Assembly (NCBI GenBank): GCA_036734945.1
Contig: DAIMXP010000027.1
Location: 6,270-70,269 of the forward strand
DNA: 64,000 nt
Reading direction: 5' to 3'
DNA from: UBA4733 sp036734945
Lineage (GTDB): Bacteria > Chloroflexota > UBA4733
A model generated the notes under the pieces. It saw only the letters and a list, made by a program, of their open reading frames with translations. It was not told the DNA's origin and ran no database searches. Shown in pieces: positions 32,001 to 40,938 of this stretch. Both the position numbers and the translations under genes were made by a program. Numbering within the stretch: position 1 is the first letter of the stretch; every line of letters starts with the position of its first letter.

Positions 32001-32808
32001 CGTCGCCGAGCCAGGCGCGCAAGTCCCGCGCGCTGCGCATGACGGCCGGCATCGGGTCCTCGTGCGCCGGCTCGTGTTCGACGGAGACGGCACCCTGGTA
32101 GCCGATCGCCTGCAGGGTCTGGGCCACCCCTTTGACATCCACCACACCCTCGTCGTAGCCGCAGGAATGCCAGCCTTCGGCGGTGTGGTGGACCTGCTTG
32201 AGGTGCATATGCAGCAGGTGGTCCTTCAGTTCGTGGGTCGCCTGCACGGCATTGTAGCCGAACTGGCCCCAGAAGCCGGTGTCCTGTGTCACGCCGATCA
32301 CGTCACCGTAGTCGCCGATGCGCGCCAGCAGTTCCTGCGGGTTCTTCTCGGGATGGTTCTCGATGGCGTACTTGATGCCATACTCCTTGCCCAACGTATA
32401 GGCCAGCGGCGCGTTCGTCGGGTTGAGGCCGACGCCCAGCAGCGGCGCCCCGATCGCCTTCGCCACCTCATAGACCCGTTCGGCATCACTGCGGCTCATG
32501 TTGGGGCGTCCCAGTCCACCGGTGTAGGCAACGACTCGTAACCCGCGCTGGCGCAAGATCGCCGCCGCTTCGTCGACCATGGAGTTCGACGCGACTGCCG
32601 GGTCCAGATGCGCCACCCACAGGTCGATGTTGCTGAAGCCGGCATCCGCCACCAGCCCGCAGAGTTCATCGAACTTCTGCGCAAACTGCGGTCCGTGAAA
32701 GGCCTCGACGGTGGCGCGGGCGGCGACGCCCCAGTTGAACGGTTGCAGCGCGTACTGCGACTCCCGCGCCACGTAGTCGGCGGTGATAAACGAGATTGAC
32801 ATGACCAT
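31987..32808 (-). CDS. Sugar phosphate isomerase/epimerase (AP endonuclease 2-like TIM barrel)
   Basis: A 273-residue TIM-barrel protein. Barrel strands carry the expected acidic and His ligands: FSNIDLWVAHLDP, VVAYTGGLGRPNM, KYAIENHPEKNP (Glu ligand), GVTQDTGFWG, HLLHMHLKQV and GAVSVEHEPAHEDPMPA (Glu ligand). These set a divalent metal site as in xylose isomerase-like sugar epimerases. The real substrate is not deducible. It shares a leftward transcript with the membrane protein and sulfatase. Confidence 0.88.
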   Translation of the reverse strand: MVMSISFITADYVARESQYALQPFNWGVAARATVEAFHGPQFAQKFDELCGLVADAGFSNIDLWVAHLDPAVASNSMVDEAAAILRQRGLRVVAYTGGLGRPNMSRSDAERVYEVAKAIGAPLLGVGLNPTNAPLAYTLGKEYGIKYAIENHPEKNPQELLARIGDYGDVIGVTQDTGFWGQFGYNAVQATHELKDHLLHMHLKQVHHTAEGWHSCGYDEGVVDVKGVAQTLQAIGYQGAVSVEHEPAHEDPMPAVMRSARDLRAWLGDDAIG

Positions 32809-33002
32809 ATGCGGTGTTCCTCCTCTTGCCCGGCGCGGATGGCTTGCCGGACGCGGGCCATTGTAGCAGGAGAGTTGAGCAGCGCGAGCAAGCGCCGCCG
32901 GTTACGCCGATGAAGGCGCCACCTGAAACTGCCAGCATCATTGCACGGCGTCAGCCCATTTACAGTACAGTAGCGACGCACATCGCGCGTGAAGGAGAAG
33001 CC

Positions 33003-33440
33003 ATGGCCATTCGATTTTGGGAGGATGCCGCTGCCGGTTACGTCGTCGTCTCGCTCGGTCGGGGCGATTTGCTGTTGGAGTCGCTGCGCGAGGTCGCCCG
33101 CCAAGCTGATATTCACACCGGCATCCTCACCACCGGTATCGGCAGCCTGACGCGCGCCCGCATCCATACCGTCGTTTCCAACAACTATCCACCCGGTAAC
33201 GAGTTCATCGACCTGGAAGGGCCTTTGGAAGTCGTGCAGTTCGGCGGCATCATTGCCGCCTACCAGCCCCATGTGCATATCGGCCTCTGGGACCGCGAAA
33301 AGCGCTACCACGGCGGTCACCTGGAGGAAGGTTGCTCGGTGCTGACGCTCTCCGAAATCTCCATCCACCGCACGCCGAACCTGCGTCTCACCCGGCGTGA
33401 TCTGGATGGCAGCGGCGTACAGTTGCTGGACGGGGAGTAA
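33003..33440 (+). CDS. PPC domain (DUF296) protein
   Basis: A 145-residue protein starting MAIRFWEDAAAGY behind AAGGAGAAG. The PCC/PPC domain pattern is clear: YVVVSLGRGDLLLESL, ILTTGIGSLTRARIH, FIDLEGPLEVVQFGG, then HVHIGLWDRE and GGHLEEGCSVLTLSEI. The HIH-like and GGH motifs coordinate metal in bacterial trimeric PPC proteins. Plant members bind AT-rich DNA; bacterial ones are of unknown role. It is transcribed divergently from the isomerase gene. Confidence 0.9.
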   Translation: MAIRFWEDAAAGYVVVSLGRGDLLLESLREVARQADIHTGILTTGIGSLTRARIHTVVSNNYPPGNEFIDLEGPLEVVQFGGIIAAYQPHVHIGLWDREKRYHGGHLEEGCSVLTLSEISIHRTPNLRLTRRDLDGSGVQLLDGE

Positions 33441-33473
33441 GAGCAGGGCATCTCCGGCCACGCCTTGGGAATG

Positions 33474-34496
33474 TCACACGTCGAGGCGTAGCTGGTGAGA
33501 CCGCCGTGCCCAGTCCAGGTTTCGTCCTATGAGCAGTTCGGTCTTTCGTGCATGATGCGTCGATTTCATCGGTACGAGGATCGTGTCGAACCCATGGCGG
33601 GCCGCCAAAGTACGAACCTCCTCAGCGTTATCGTAGGTCATGAGAAAGTCACCTGCGAGCGTGGCAGCGACCTGAAAAAGCTCCTCGTGGTTGACAATGG
33701 AATGCGCGTAGAGTCGCCGACCAGCGACAGTGTAGGGCGGATCAATGAAGTACGCATTTCCTGGGCTGTCAGCGACTTGACGCATATGGGCGATCCCATC
33801 CCCATGGATGAATGAAACGCGGTCCTTGATCGTCACGATGTCGCTAATTCGCCGGTGCAGCGTCTGGGCATACCAACGTGATTTGACGCCGTGCCCGTTT
33901 TCACCAGCCTTCATTAGGCTTGCTCCTGGCGCCAGGATGCCTCCACGTTGAACCCGGTTTCTCACAATGGTTGAGAACGCCCGCTCTAACGATGACTCAG
34001 GCTCATGGGCAAGAATGAGACGGACGTTCTCCAGCGACATGTCAAAGGACACGATCTTCTCGGCCAGGTTCTCGCCGTGCCCATTCAGCATCGTTTGCCA
34101 GACAGACGACACGTTGGGGTCCAGTTCGATGAGCGTCAGGTGCCTCGTCAACTGTTCAAACACCGCAGTGAGCCCCACAATCGCACCGCCGGCGAATGGT
34201 TCGACAAGTTCCGTGACCGGCTGCACAGACTGCAACCACAGCCGGACCAACGGTACAAGCCAGGTCTTGCCGCCAGGATAGCGAAAAGGACTTCGATGCG
34301 GCACACTGGCGACGTTGACGATGCTGTCGAAGCTGACTTCACTGACGGCGGTCACAGTGCCCTCCTGCCGAGTTTGCGCGACGCTCGCTGAATTGTCGAA
34401 TTCGAGTCCAATATCTTCGCCTACGGTAACTCCTGGTAGTCCACCCTCGGCACTCCGGGCTAATGGCATCGCCCGGCGAGGCATCATATCTCGCAT
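33474..34496 (-). CDS. DNA adenine methyltransferase (Dam/D12 class), solitary
   Basis: Up to 340 residues; the first 60 are poor and the enzyme proper starts near HRSPFRYPGGKTW. The FRYPGGK motif binds S-adenosylmethionine with VEPFAGGAIVGLTA, and the catalytic motif is FIDPPYT, giving the D12 (alpha) class order. LTLIELDPN is the acidic loop. It methylates N6 of adenine in a target I cannot predict. No restriction nuclease lies next to it, so it is an orphan methylase. It runs convergent to the PPC gene with a 33-bp gap. Confidence 0.92.
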   Translation of the reverse strand: MRDMMPRRAMPLARSAEGGLPGVTVGEDIGLEFDNSASVAQTRQEGTVTAVSEVSFDSIVNVASVPHRSPFRYPGGKTWLVPLVRLWLQSVQPVTELVEPFAGGAIVGLTAVFEQLTRHLTLIELDPNVSSVWQTMLNGHGENLAEKIVSFDMSLENVRLILAHEPESSLERAFSTIVRNRVQRGGILAPGASLMKAGENGHGVKSRWYAQTLHRRISDIVTIKDRVSFIHGDGIAHMRQVADSPGNAYFIDPPYTVAGRRLYAHSIVNHEELFQVAATLAGDFLMTYDNAEEVRTLAARHGFDTILVPMKSTHHARKTELLIGRNLDWARRSHQLRLDV

Positions 34497-34960
34497 CGGT
34501 CACGCCGCCAGTTACCATTTGGCTTGCGATGCAATCTTAGAACACGAGTTCGATCTTGTCAACGTCGAACACTGAGTTAGACGTGCCGGCGTGTCGCCTG
34601 TGGGGCGCGGGGGAGGAACCCCTTCCGTGCAATGCATGGCACGGCTGCGTGCGGGATCGCGCGGTTGGATGGGAGCGTCGTTCGGACGGAGTATTGCGGC
34701 ACAGGAACGGGACGGGTTCCTAGCGGTGCGGGAACTCTGGGCCGCTCACACGGCTGCCCATTGTCGGGTGCCCCGGCCGAACGTACCAGCAGAGAGGTTG
34801 CACCCTACGATCCGACACGCCTGGGTCGTCCCATCGGCTGCCGTCCCCTGCGTTGCAGCCAAGGTTTCTCCCGTCAGGGGGAAACCTGGCGAGTAGTGCG
34901 AGCCGGAAGGGGTTCCACCACGCCTGCCGATAACACTACTCTTATCCGTCGTAGACCCGA
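34497..34960. other. Intergenic region occupied by a structured repeat element
   Basis: About 460 bp without a supported gene. Most of it is the 302-bp element at 34615-34916 bounded by 13-bp inverted repeats. The plus-strand frames reading through it are Arg/Gly/Ser-rich without motif and I do not accept them as genes. Confidence 0.55.
34615..34916. repeat. 302-bp element with 13-bp terminal inverted repeats
   Basis: Ends GGAACCCCTTCCG (34615-34627) and CGGAAGGGGTTCC (34904-34916) are exact complements. Inside are a 6-bp hairpin AGGAAC/GTTCCT and a 10-bp stem GGTTTCTCCC/GGGGGAAACC (about 34863-34886, one mismatch). No transposase frame is present. It fits a MITE-like non-autonomous element or a structured RNA. 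Confidence 0.6.
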
Positions 34961-35497
34961 CTAACCCCCGATTCGCAGCAACACCGCGTACCAGTCGCTA
35001 GTGATGGCATGCTGCGCCTGGGCCAGGGTCATCGCCCCTTTGCAGACCTGCGCGTGCAGGTAGTTTTCGATGGTGTCCTTCTGGTGAGCGCCGGGGATCG
35101 GCGTGTACGGTTCCGGCCAGAGGTTGGTCACGTTGTTGCTGCCGCCGAGCTCCAGGGAGATGAAGTGGTCGACCTCGTACTTGCCGGCAACGTCCGGCTC
35201 GTTGTAGCGGTGGAAGACCTCCGCTTTCTCGGCGCTGGTGACGTTACGCACGCGCGTGCTGTAGCCGGAGACGCACACCTGGGCCGCGGTGACGCCCGGC
35301 AGCGCATCACCGGGCGTGAGCGTCGGATTGGGATAGAGCGTGGGCGGGCCAACATGCGTTACCGCACCGGTCGCGGTGACGCCCTGCGGTGAGTTGCCGC
35401 CGGTGGTCTGTTGACTGCTGAAATACACGAGCAAGACGCCGATGATGACGAAGATGAGGATCAGGATTATCAGTGTGCTGAATGCTCGCCGTGCCAT
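34961..35497 (-). CDS. Membrane-anchored HNH-like protein
   Basis: A 178-residue protein with one N-terminal transmembrane helix (FSTLIILILIFVIIGVLLVY) and a Gly/Thr/Pro-rich linker. The external domain has VCVSGYSTRVRNVTSAEK, YEVDHFISLELGGSNNVTNL and WPEPYTPIPGAHQKD, with a final VCKG. The EVDHxIxLELGGSNxxxNLWPEPY signature resembles HNH nucleases (DH plus downstream N and H). Two Cys could form a disulfide. It may be an exported nuclease or a catalytically altered relative. Confidence 0.78.
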   Translation of the reverse strand: MARRAFSTLIILILIFVIIGVLLVYFSSQQTTGGNSPQGVTATGAVTHVGPPTLYPNPTLTPGDALPGVTAAQVCVSGYSTRVRNVTSAEKAEVFHRYNEPDVAGKYEVDHFISLELGGSNNVTNLWPEPYTPIPGAHQKDTIENYLHAQVCKGAMTLAQAQHAITSDWYAVLLRIGG

Positions 35498-35530
35498 TGC
35501 TGCCGCTCCCTTCCGGTTCCACTCTTCGCC

Positions 35531-36676
35531 TCAACACGGGGCATGCTCCACCAACCAGCGCACCCTGTCTTCATCAACGTCCACACCGAGACCCGGGCGA
35601 TCCAGAATACGCACCACATCGCCGTCCTGAGGCAGTCGCGTGGCCAGGATATCCTCGCTCAGGAACTGCGGCCCGTTGAGCGCGCACGGGTGGCTGACGC
35701 CGTAGGCGGCGGCGAACTGGACGTTAGCAGCAAAACCGATGCCGGCATCGGTCAGCCCGCTGCTCACCAGTAGTAGACCGGCCGCTTCGGCCATGTCGGC
35801 GCAGCGGCGGGAGGGCAGGAGGCCACCGGTACGCGTCACTTTGAGCGCCAGCGCGCTGAGGCAGCGACCGCTGAGCAGTTCATAGAGCGCAGCCGGGCCG
35901 GTCACCGGCTCGTCCAGCGCCAGTGGGATGTGCAGATGGGGCAGCAGCGCGGCGCAGGCACGGTGGCGATCCGGGGCGAACGGCTGCTCTAGCAGGTCAA
36001 GGCCGGCAGCCTCCAGGCCTCTCGCCCGGGCCGGCCCCTCGTGAACCGCGAAGCCACCATTGGCGTCGCCCCAGAGGTAGCCGTCCGGCAACAGGCGCCG
36101 CACCAGGCTGCATAGTTGTACGTCCCAGGCCGGGCTGCCGCCCAGCTTGATGTTGGCACTGCGGTACCCCATCTGCCGCCCTTCGGCGACCGACGCCTCC
36201 ACCGCCTGCGCGGTGGCGCCAGTAACCGTCCAGCTCAGTTGCACGTGATCGCCACGCCGGCTGCCCAGCAGGGTCGCCAGCGGCACGCCGAGCACCCGCG
36301 CCAGCAGGTCGTGGGCGGCGATGTCGATGCCCGCCCGCGCGATGGGCATGCTGAGACCCCAGAGCGGGGCGACGGCAGCGTCCATGGCGCGGTGGAGACC
36401 GTCCAGATCAGCGACGGGCAGGCCCATTACCGCCGGAAGGAAATGCTCGCGCAATGCGCCGACGCCCGACGTCACCGTCTCCGGCGACCAGATGACGCTG
36501 GGCGAGGCTTCGCCCCAGCCGCTCTGGCCGTCGTCGGCGGTGAGCTTGACCAGCACGACCGTGCGGCCACTGTGCTCGCCACCGATGACCCCGCGCGAGG
36601 TGCGGAAGGTGGTGCGCATGCCCAGACGGAAGGCAAAGACCTCGCCGCCGGCGATGTGGGTCTCAACTCGGATCAT
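35531..36676 (-). CDS. Enolase-superfamily enzyme (mandelate racemase/muconate lactonizing group)
   Basis: A 381-residue protein starting MIRVETHIAG; the ATG overlaps the stop of the upstream gene. The capping domain is followed by a barrel with YRSANIKLGG (catalytic Lys region), WGDANGGF (metal Asp), DLLEQPFAPD (metal Glu), LALDEPVTG (metal Asp/Glu) and LALKVTRTGGLL (second Lys). This order fits the MLE/dipeptide epimerase subgroup. It abstracts a proton alpha to a carboxylate; the substrate is unknown. With the next two genes it forms a leftward catabolic operon. Confidence 0.9.
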   Translation of the reverse strand: MIRVETHIAGGEVFAFRLGMRTTFRTSRGVIGGEHSGRTVVLVKLTADDGQSGWGEASPSVIWSPETVTSGVGALREHFLPAVMGLPVADLDGLHRAMDAAVAPLWGLSMPIARAGIDIAAHDLLARVLGVPLATLLGSRRGDHVQLSWTVTGATAQAVEASVAEGRQMGYRSANIKLGGSPAWDVQLCSLVRRLLPDGYLWGDANGGFAVHEGPARARGLEAAGLDLLEQPFAPDRHRACAALLPHLHIPLALDEPVTGPAALYELLSGRCLSALALKVTRTGGLLPSRRCADMAEAAGLLLVSSGLTDAGIGFAANVQFAAAYGVSHPCALNGPQFLSEDILATRLPQDGDVVRILDRPGLGVDVDEDRVRWLVEHAPC

Positions 36677-37556
36677 CTGCTGCCTCCGCCAGCCAGGCGC
36701 GGTAGGCGACATCCGGCGAGATGGCAGCCGCGTCACCGTCGTGGATCAGGATACGCCAGCGTTGGCGCAGCCGCTCGCCGGAAGGAATCGACCAGGGTTC
36801 ATGCAGGGTGACGTTGCTGAGCATCGTGCCGTAGTTGCGGCAGAAGAACGGCGTGGCTGGATTGGATGGATGCTGCATGATCGTGATTCCGGCCGCCTGG
36901 CCGGCAACCTGACCGCTATAGTCCAACCAGGACGCTGCCTTGCCCATCGCCCCTTCCTCGTTCTCGTCGCCGTTGCTGTTGACCGCCCGTCCGCCGTCCT
37001 CCACGTCGATGCTGTCGGCCACGCGCACCCCCAGATAGGAGTGCGTCTCCCTGGCGAGCAGGACCGCCCCTTCGCTGGCGATAAGCTCCGAGTCCACGTC
37101 CAGCGCATGGGCCTGACCGTTGAGCAGGTCCGGGCGGACGGTGAAACGGCGTACCTCCGTGAGCAAGCGGCGACCGTCCTTGGCAATCCAGCCGTTCGTG
37201 GTGTCCAACGTCGTGCCACGTGGTTCGACGCGCAGCTCGGCCCGCTCCAGGACGATATCGCCCAGGTTGGGCCGCGTGGGATTGTTGTCGTGAAAGACGT
37301 TGACGCCATTGATGTTGCCGTGGCCGATCCAGATCGAATGGTGGTGGTTGTAGCGGAAAGCGGAGGAGATGGTCACTTCCCGGCCACTCGGCGTGAGGAC
37401 CGGGTACCAGTCGGGCTTGCTCTTGTAGAAGTCGCCCCACTTGACGTGGCCACGGTTATAGGCGAGCAACAGACGCCCCTGGTGACGAAACTTCCAGCGC
37501 AACTCCTCTTCAATCACTTCCAGCGGGGCACCAGCGCCAGTTGCGGCGTTGCTCAT
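36663..37556 (-). CDS. DUF6807 (PmoA-like) family protein
   Basis: A 297-residue beta-rich protein. The pattern SSAFRYNHHHSIWIGHGNIN, then DYSGQVAGQAAGITIMQHPS and PFFCRNYGTMLSNV, matches the family annotated as methane oxygenase PmoA-like, now DUF6807, which occurs in carbohydrate gene clusters and has no demonstrated oxygenase role. Its gene overlaps both the enolase-type gene and the Gfo/Idh/MocA gene by a few bases, so the three are co-translated. Confidence 0.85.
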   Translation of the reverse strand: MSNAATGAGAPLEVIEEELRWKFRHQGRLLLAYNRGHVKWGDFYKSKPDWYPVLTPSGREVTISSAFRYNHHHSIWIGHGNINGVNVFHDNNPTRPNLGDIVLERAELRVEPRGTTLDTTNGWIAKDGRRLLTEVRRFTVRPDLLNGQAHALDVDSELIASEGAVLLARETHSYLGVRVADSIDVEDGGRAVNSNGDENEEGAMGKAASWLDYSGQVAGQAAGITIMQHPSNPATPFFCRNYGTMLSNVTLHEPWSIPSGERLRQRWRILIHDGDAAAISPDVAYRAWLAEAADDPS

Positions 37557-38578
37557 GCCGACACCTCCGTCCGCGTCACAGTACGCCGTAGCGCTGCTGC
37601 GCGCAACGTCATCTCGCAGACCGCCAGCGTTTCCAGGTTGTGGCGCCCGCTGATTCCCGGCTCCTTGCCTTCCCGGATGTAGGTATGCCAGTCGTCAACG
37701 ATACTTTGCTCGCTACGCGGCATCGGTACAGACGGCAACTCCTCCGGCGCACCATGGCCGGCGAACTGGCGCAACTCGCCACGCGGCATCCACTCCCACT
37801 TGCCGTTGCCGACCACGCGCAGCGCCCCGGCTTCACTCTGCACCAGCCAGCGATACTCCGAGATGGTGGCCTGATGCGTCAGCTCGTAGGTACACACCGG
37901 CCCGGCCTCGAACTGCAGCACTGCACTGATGCCGGCATCGTCCTTATAGGCCGACCAGGGAGCGTTGTGCGTCACAGCAGTCGCCTCGGCCACCGGACCG
38001 AACAGGCTGACCAGGTTGTCGAAATGATGGCAGCCCATATCCCAGACCATCGCGCCCGGATAGTCGAGCGTGCGCGGCTCAGGGCGGTGACGGTGGCAGA
38101 TCAGGTCGATCAGGTGCGGTGTGCCGTACTTGCCGGATGCCAGCGCTTGCAGCAGTGTGACCACCTGACTCTGGTAACGATAGTTCTGGCTGACGCAAAA
38201 GGCGACACCGGCTTGCTCCGCCTCACGCACCAACGCCTGGGCCTCCTGCCAGTCGAGCGTCATCCCTTTCTCCACCAGCACGTGCTTGCCGGCGACGAAC
38301 CCGGCGCGACAGAAGGTGGCATGCGTACGCGTCGGCGAAGCAATCACCAGCGCGTCGACCTCGACCTGCCGTAGCGCCGCTGCGACCTCGCTGAAACAGA
38401 CCGTCTCGGGTAGGCCGCTGCGCTCCCGCGCCCAGGCCAGGTTGGCGGGGACGACATCCACCAGCGCCACCGGCTGGAAGTGGGGATCATCGCTCAGCAC
38501 CTCGACGGGCCAGCGCCCGCGTCCACCCACGCCAACGTGAATGGTGCGCACCGGGATTGCGGTGGACAGTCGCTGCAT
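37553..38578 (-). CDS. Gfo/Idh/MocA family oxidoreductase
   Basis: A 341-residue protein starting MQRLSTAIPVRTI. The Rossmann domain has VGVGGRGRWPVEVLS, VALVDVVP, VDALVIASPTRTH and GKHVLVEKGM (the EKP motif is EKG here), with the C-terminal domain containing MVWDMGCHHFDNL, where His is the usual catalytic residue. It oxidises or reduces a sugar or polyol with NAD(P). It is the first gene of the three-gene leftward operon, divergent from the amidohydrolases. Confidence 0.9.
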   Translation of the reverse strand: MQRLSTAIPVRTIHVGVGGRGRWPVEVLSDDPHFQPVALVDVVPANLAWARERSGLPETVCFSEVAAALRQVEVDALVIASPTRTHATFCRAGFVAGKHVLVEKGMTLDWQEAQALVREAEQAGVAFCVSQNYRYQSQVVTLLQALASGKYGTPHLIDLICHRHRPEPRTLDYPGAMVWDMGCHHFDNLVSLFGPVAEATAVTHNAPWSAYKDDAGISAVLQFEAGPVCTYELTHQATISEYRWLVQSEAGALRVVGNGKWEWMPRGELRQFAGHGAPEELPSVPMPRSEQSIVDDWHTYIREGKEPGISGRHNLETLAVCEMTLRAAALRRTVTRTEVSA

Positions 38579-38673
38579 TTCTATCAGTCCTTTCCTGTTT
38601 CGTATTTGGAAGTGTGCCGCCCTGCACACGCTGCGTCTGGGCAACTATACTACTGATCGAAAGAGAGACGCCG

Positions 38674-39825
38674 ATGCCCGCCGCACCAGCCAGCGCACCG
38701 CCAGCCACGTCCGTGCGTACTGCCCTTATCGACTGCGACATCCACGTCATGCCGCCCTCGGTGGATGCGCTCCTCCCCTATCTGGACGACCACTGGCGGG
38801 AGTACATCGGCCAGACAGCGTTCAAAGGAGCGGGCGAGACATCCTACCCCAAGAGTATTCCGACCAGTACACGCCCTGGTTCCGTGCCGCCCAATGGTGT
38901 TGCCGGCTCGGACCTCCCCTTTCTGCAGGAACGGCTGCTTGATCCTACGGGCGTCGAGGTCGGCATCCTCACCTGCACCTATGCAGTCGAGAGCATTCAT
39001 AATCCCGATGCCGCCGCCGCTATGGCCGCGGCAGTCAACGACTGGCAAATCGCCGAATGGCTAGACCGGGACCCACGCCTGCGCGCCACACTGGTCATTC
39101 CCAGCACCTATCCGGACCTGGCAGCGCGCGAGATCGCCCGGGTGGGCGACCATCCAGGGTTCGTCCAGGTCTTCCTGCCGGTGCGCTCGGAAGCGCCCTA
39201 CGGCAACCGGCGCTACCACCCGATCTACCAGGCAGCGGCTCAGCGCGACCTCGTCGTGGGCATCCACTACGGCGGCTCCCCAGGTAACCCACCGACACCG
39301 AGCGGCTGGCCGTCCTACTACCTGGAAGAGTATGTCGACATGGCCTCGATCTTCCAGTCGCAGGTGCTGAGCCTGGTCGTCGAAGGCGCCTTTGAGCGCT
39401 TCCCGACGTTGCGAGTGACCCTGCTGGAGAGCGGCGTCACCTGGCTCCCCTCCTGGATGTGGCGCATCGACAAGGAATGGAAGGGGCTGCGCCGGGAAAT
39501 CCCCTGGTCGCGCCGGCTACCCTCGGAAACGATCCGCCAGCACATGCGCCTCACCGCCCCCCCGCTCGACGCCCCGGCGGACCCGCGTCAGGTGCGCGAG
39601 ATCATTGACGCGCTGGGGTCGGACGACCTGCTCCTCTACGCCAGCGACTACCCTCACCAGCACACCACGATCGACGCCGAATTCACGCCCAACAGTGGCC
39701 CACGGTCGGTCGTCGAGAAGGCGCTAGGCATGCCCCTGCCGGAGGAGCTCGCGGCCAAAATCATGGCCGGCAACGCGCGGGGCTGGTATCGCAACCTCGC
39801 CCCATCGTCTGTTCGTTCGCGATAA
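38674..39825 (+). CDS. Amidohydrolase_2 (ACMSD-type) family protein 1
   Basis: A 383-residue protein starting MPAAPASAPP. The family pattern is present: ALIDCDIHVMP (metal DxH), VGIHYGGSPG (metal His), LRVTLLESGVTWLPSWMWR (ExGxxW) and LLYASDYPHQH (metal Asp in SDYPH). This group includes aminocarboxymuconate-semialdehyde and gamma-resorcylate decarboxylases, so a C-C bond cleaving decarboxylase or hydrolase acting on an aromatic-type acid is likely. It is followed 12 bp later by a paralogue. Confidence 0.92.
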   Translation: MPAAPASAPPATSVRTALIDCDIHVMPPSVDALLPYLDDHWREYIGQTAFKGAGETSYPKSIPTSTRPGSVPPNGVAGSDLPFLQERLLDPTGVEVGILTCTYAVESIHNPDAAAAMAAAVNDWQIAEWLDRDPRLRATLVIPSTYPDLAAREIARVGDHPGFVQVFLPVRSEAPYGNRRYHPIYQAAAQRDLVVGIHYGGSPGNPPTPSGWPSYYLEEYVDMASIFQSQVLSLVVEGAFERFPTLRVTLLESGVTWLPSWMWRIDKEWKGLRREIPWSRRLPSETIRQHMRLTAPPLDAPADPRQVREIIDALGSDDLLLYASDYPHQHTTIDAEFTPNSGPRSVVEKALGMPLPEELAAKIMAGNARGWYRNLAPSSVRSR

Positions 39826-39837
39826 GGAGACATCCCG

Positions 39838-40938
39838 ATGGTCACGACCCTGGAACGGCCCTTGCAAACGCGGCGCACCGCACCGGCGCTGATTGACTGT
39901 GATATCCACATCGCCACGCCGAAGGAGGTGAACCTGGGGCGGTACATGTCCGCGCGCTGGCGCCGGCACCACGAGCAGTTCGGGGGGCGTGGTCACTCCG
40001 GTGGCGGCTACCCGCGCATGAATCCCAATGCGGCACGCACCGATTCCTGGCCGCCGAACGGCAATCCGCCCGGCTCGGACCTGCCCTTTTTGCAGCAGCA
40101 GTTGCTGGACACCTGGGGCATCGAGTACGGCCTGCTCAACTGGACGATGGGAGCAGGCAGCCAGCTCAACCTGGAGTACGGCGCCGCCCTGGCCCGCGCT
40201 GCCAACGATTGGCAGCGTGAGTACTGGCTGGAACCGGAGCCACGCCTGCGTGCCTCCATTGTCGTTCCCTACGAAGACGGCGACCTCGCGGCAGCGGAGA
40301 TCGAGCGCGTCGGTGACTACACGGGCTTCGTGCAGGTGCTCCTCGTAGCGCGCACGGCGGAGCCATTAGGCCGCCGCAAGTACTGGCGCATGTATGAGGC
40401 AGCCGCCCGCCACAACCTGCCCGTCGGCATCCACTTCGGCGGCGCCGGCGGCAGCGCCATCACCGGCGCCGGCTGGCCCTCCTTCTATATCGAGGACCAC
40501 GCCGGCATGCCCCCCTCCCTGGAAACGCACCTCGTCAGCTTCGTCTGCGAAGGCGTCTTCGAGCGCTTCCCGACCTTGAAGGTCGTGCTGATCGAGGGCG
40601 GCATGGGCTGGCTGCCGCCGTTGATGTGGCGACTCGACCGCGCCTGGTCGCTGCTGCGCGCCGAAGTGCCGCACCTGACACGTCCGCCATCCGAGTACGT
40701 TCGGCAACATTTCTGGCTCACCACCCAGCCCATGGAAGAGCCCCACCGCAAAGAGCAGTTCTATCAGTTCCTGGAACACCTGAAAATGGACGACCGCCTG
40801 ATGTTCGCCACCGATTACCCGCACTGGGATTTCGACGCGCCGGACAGCGCAGTGCCGGCGCCGCTGCCGCCCGAGTTGCAACGCAAGATCATGGCCGACA
40901 ACGCCCGCGCCCTCTACCACCTGGAGCCACGCGCCTGA
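39838..40938 (+). CDS. Amidohydrolase_2 (ACMSD-type) family protein 2
   Basis: A 366-residue paralogue of the preceding gene, following AAGGAGACATCCCG. It keeps LIDCDIHIATP, PVGIHFGGAGGS, VLIEGGMGWLPPLMWR and LMFATDYPHWDFD. The two proteins align over nearly their whole length by eye, so they are a tandem duplication that may form a heteromer or act on related substrates. The stop overlaps the start of the Rieske gene (TGATG). Confidence 0.92.
   Translation: MVTTLERPLQTRRTAPALIDCDIHIATPKEVNLGRYMSARWRRHHEQFGGRGHSGGGYPRMNPNAARTDSWPPNGNPPGSDLPFLQQQLLDTWGIEYGLLNWTMGAGSQLNLEYGAALARAANDWQREYWLEPEPRLRASIVVPYEDGDLAAAEIERVGDYTGFVQVLLVARTAEPLGRRKYWRMYEAAARHNLPVGIHFGGAGGSAITGAGWPSFYIEDHAGMPPSLETHLVSFVCEGVFERFPTLKVVLIEGGMGWLPPLMWRLDRAWSLLRAEVPHLTRPPSEYVRQHFWLTTQPMEEPHRKEQFYQFLEHLKMDDRLMFATDYPHWDFDAPDSAVPAPLPPELQRKIMADNARALYHLEPRA

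Noticed and set aside
34591..34964. Plus-strand frames of about 100 residues between the methylase and the HNH-like gene
   Set aside because: They run through a palindromic repeat element, have Arg/Gly-rich shadow composition and lack binding sites.
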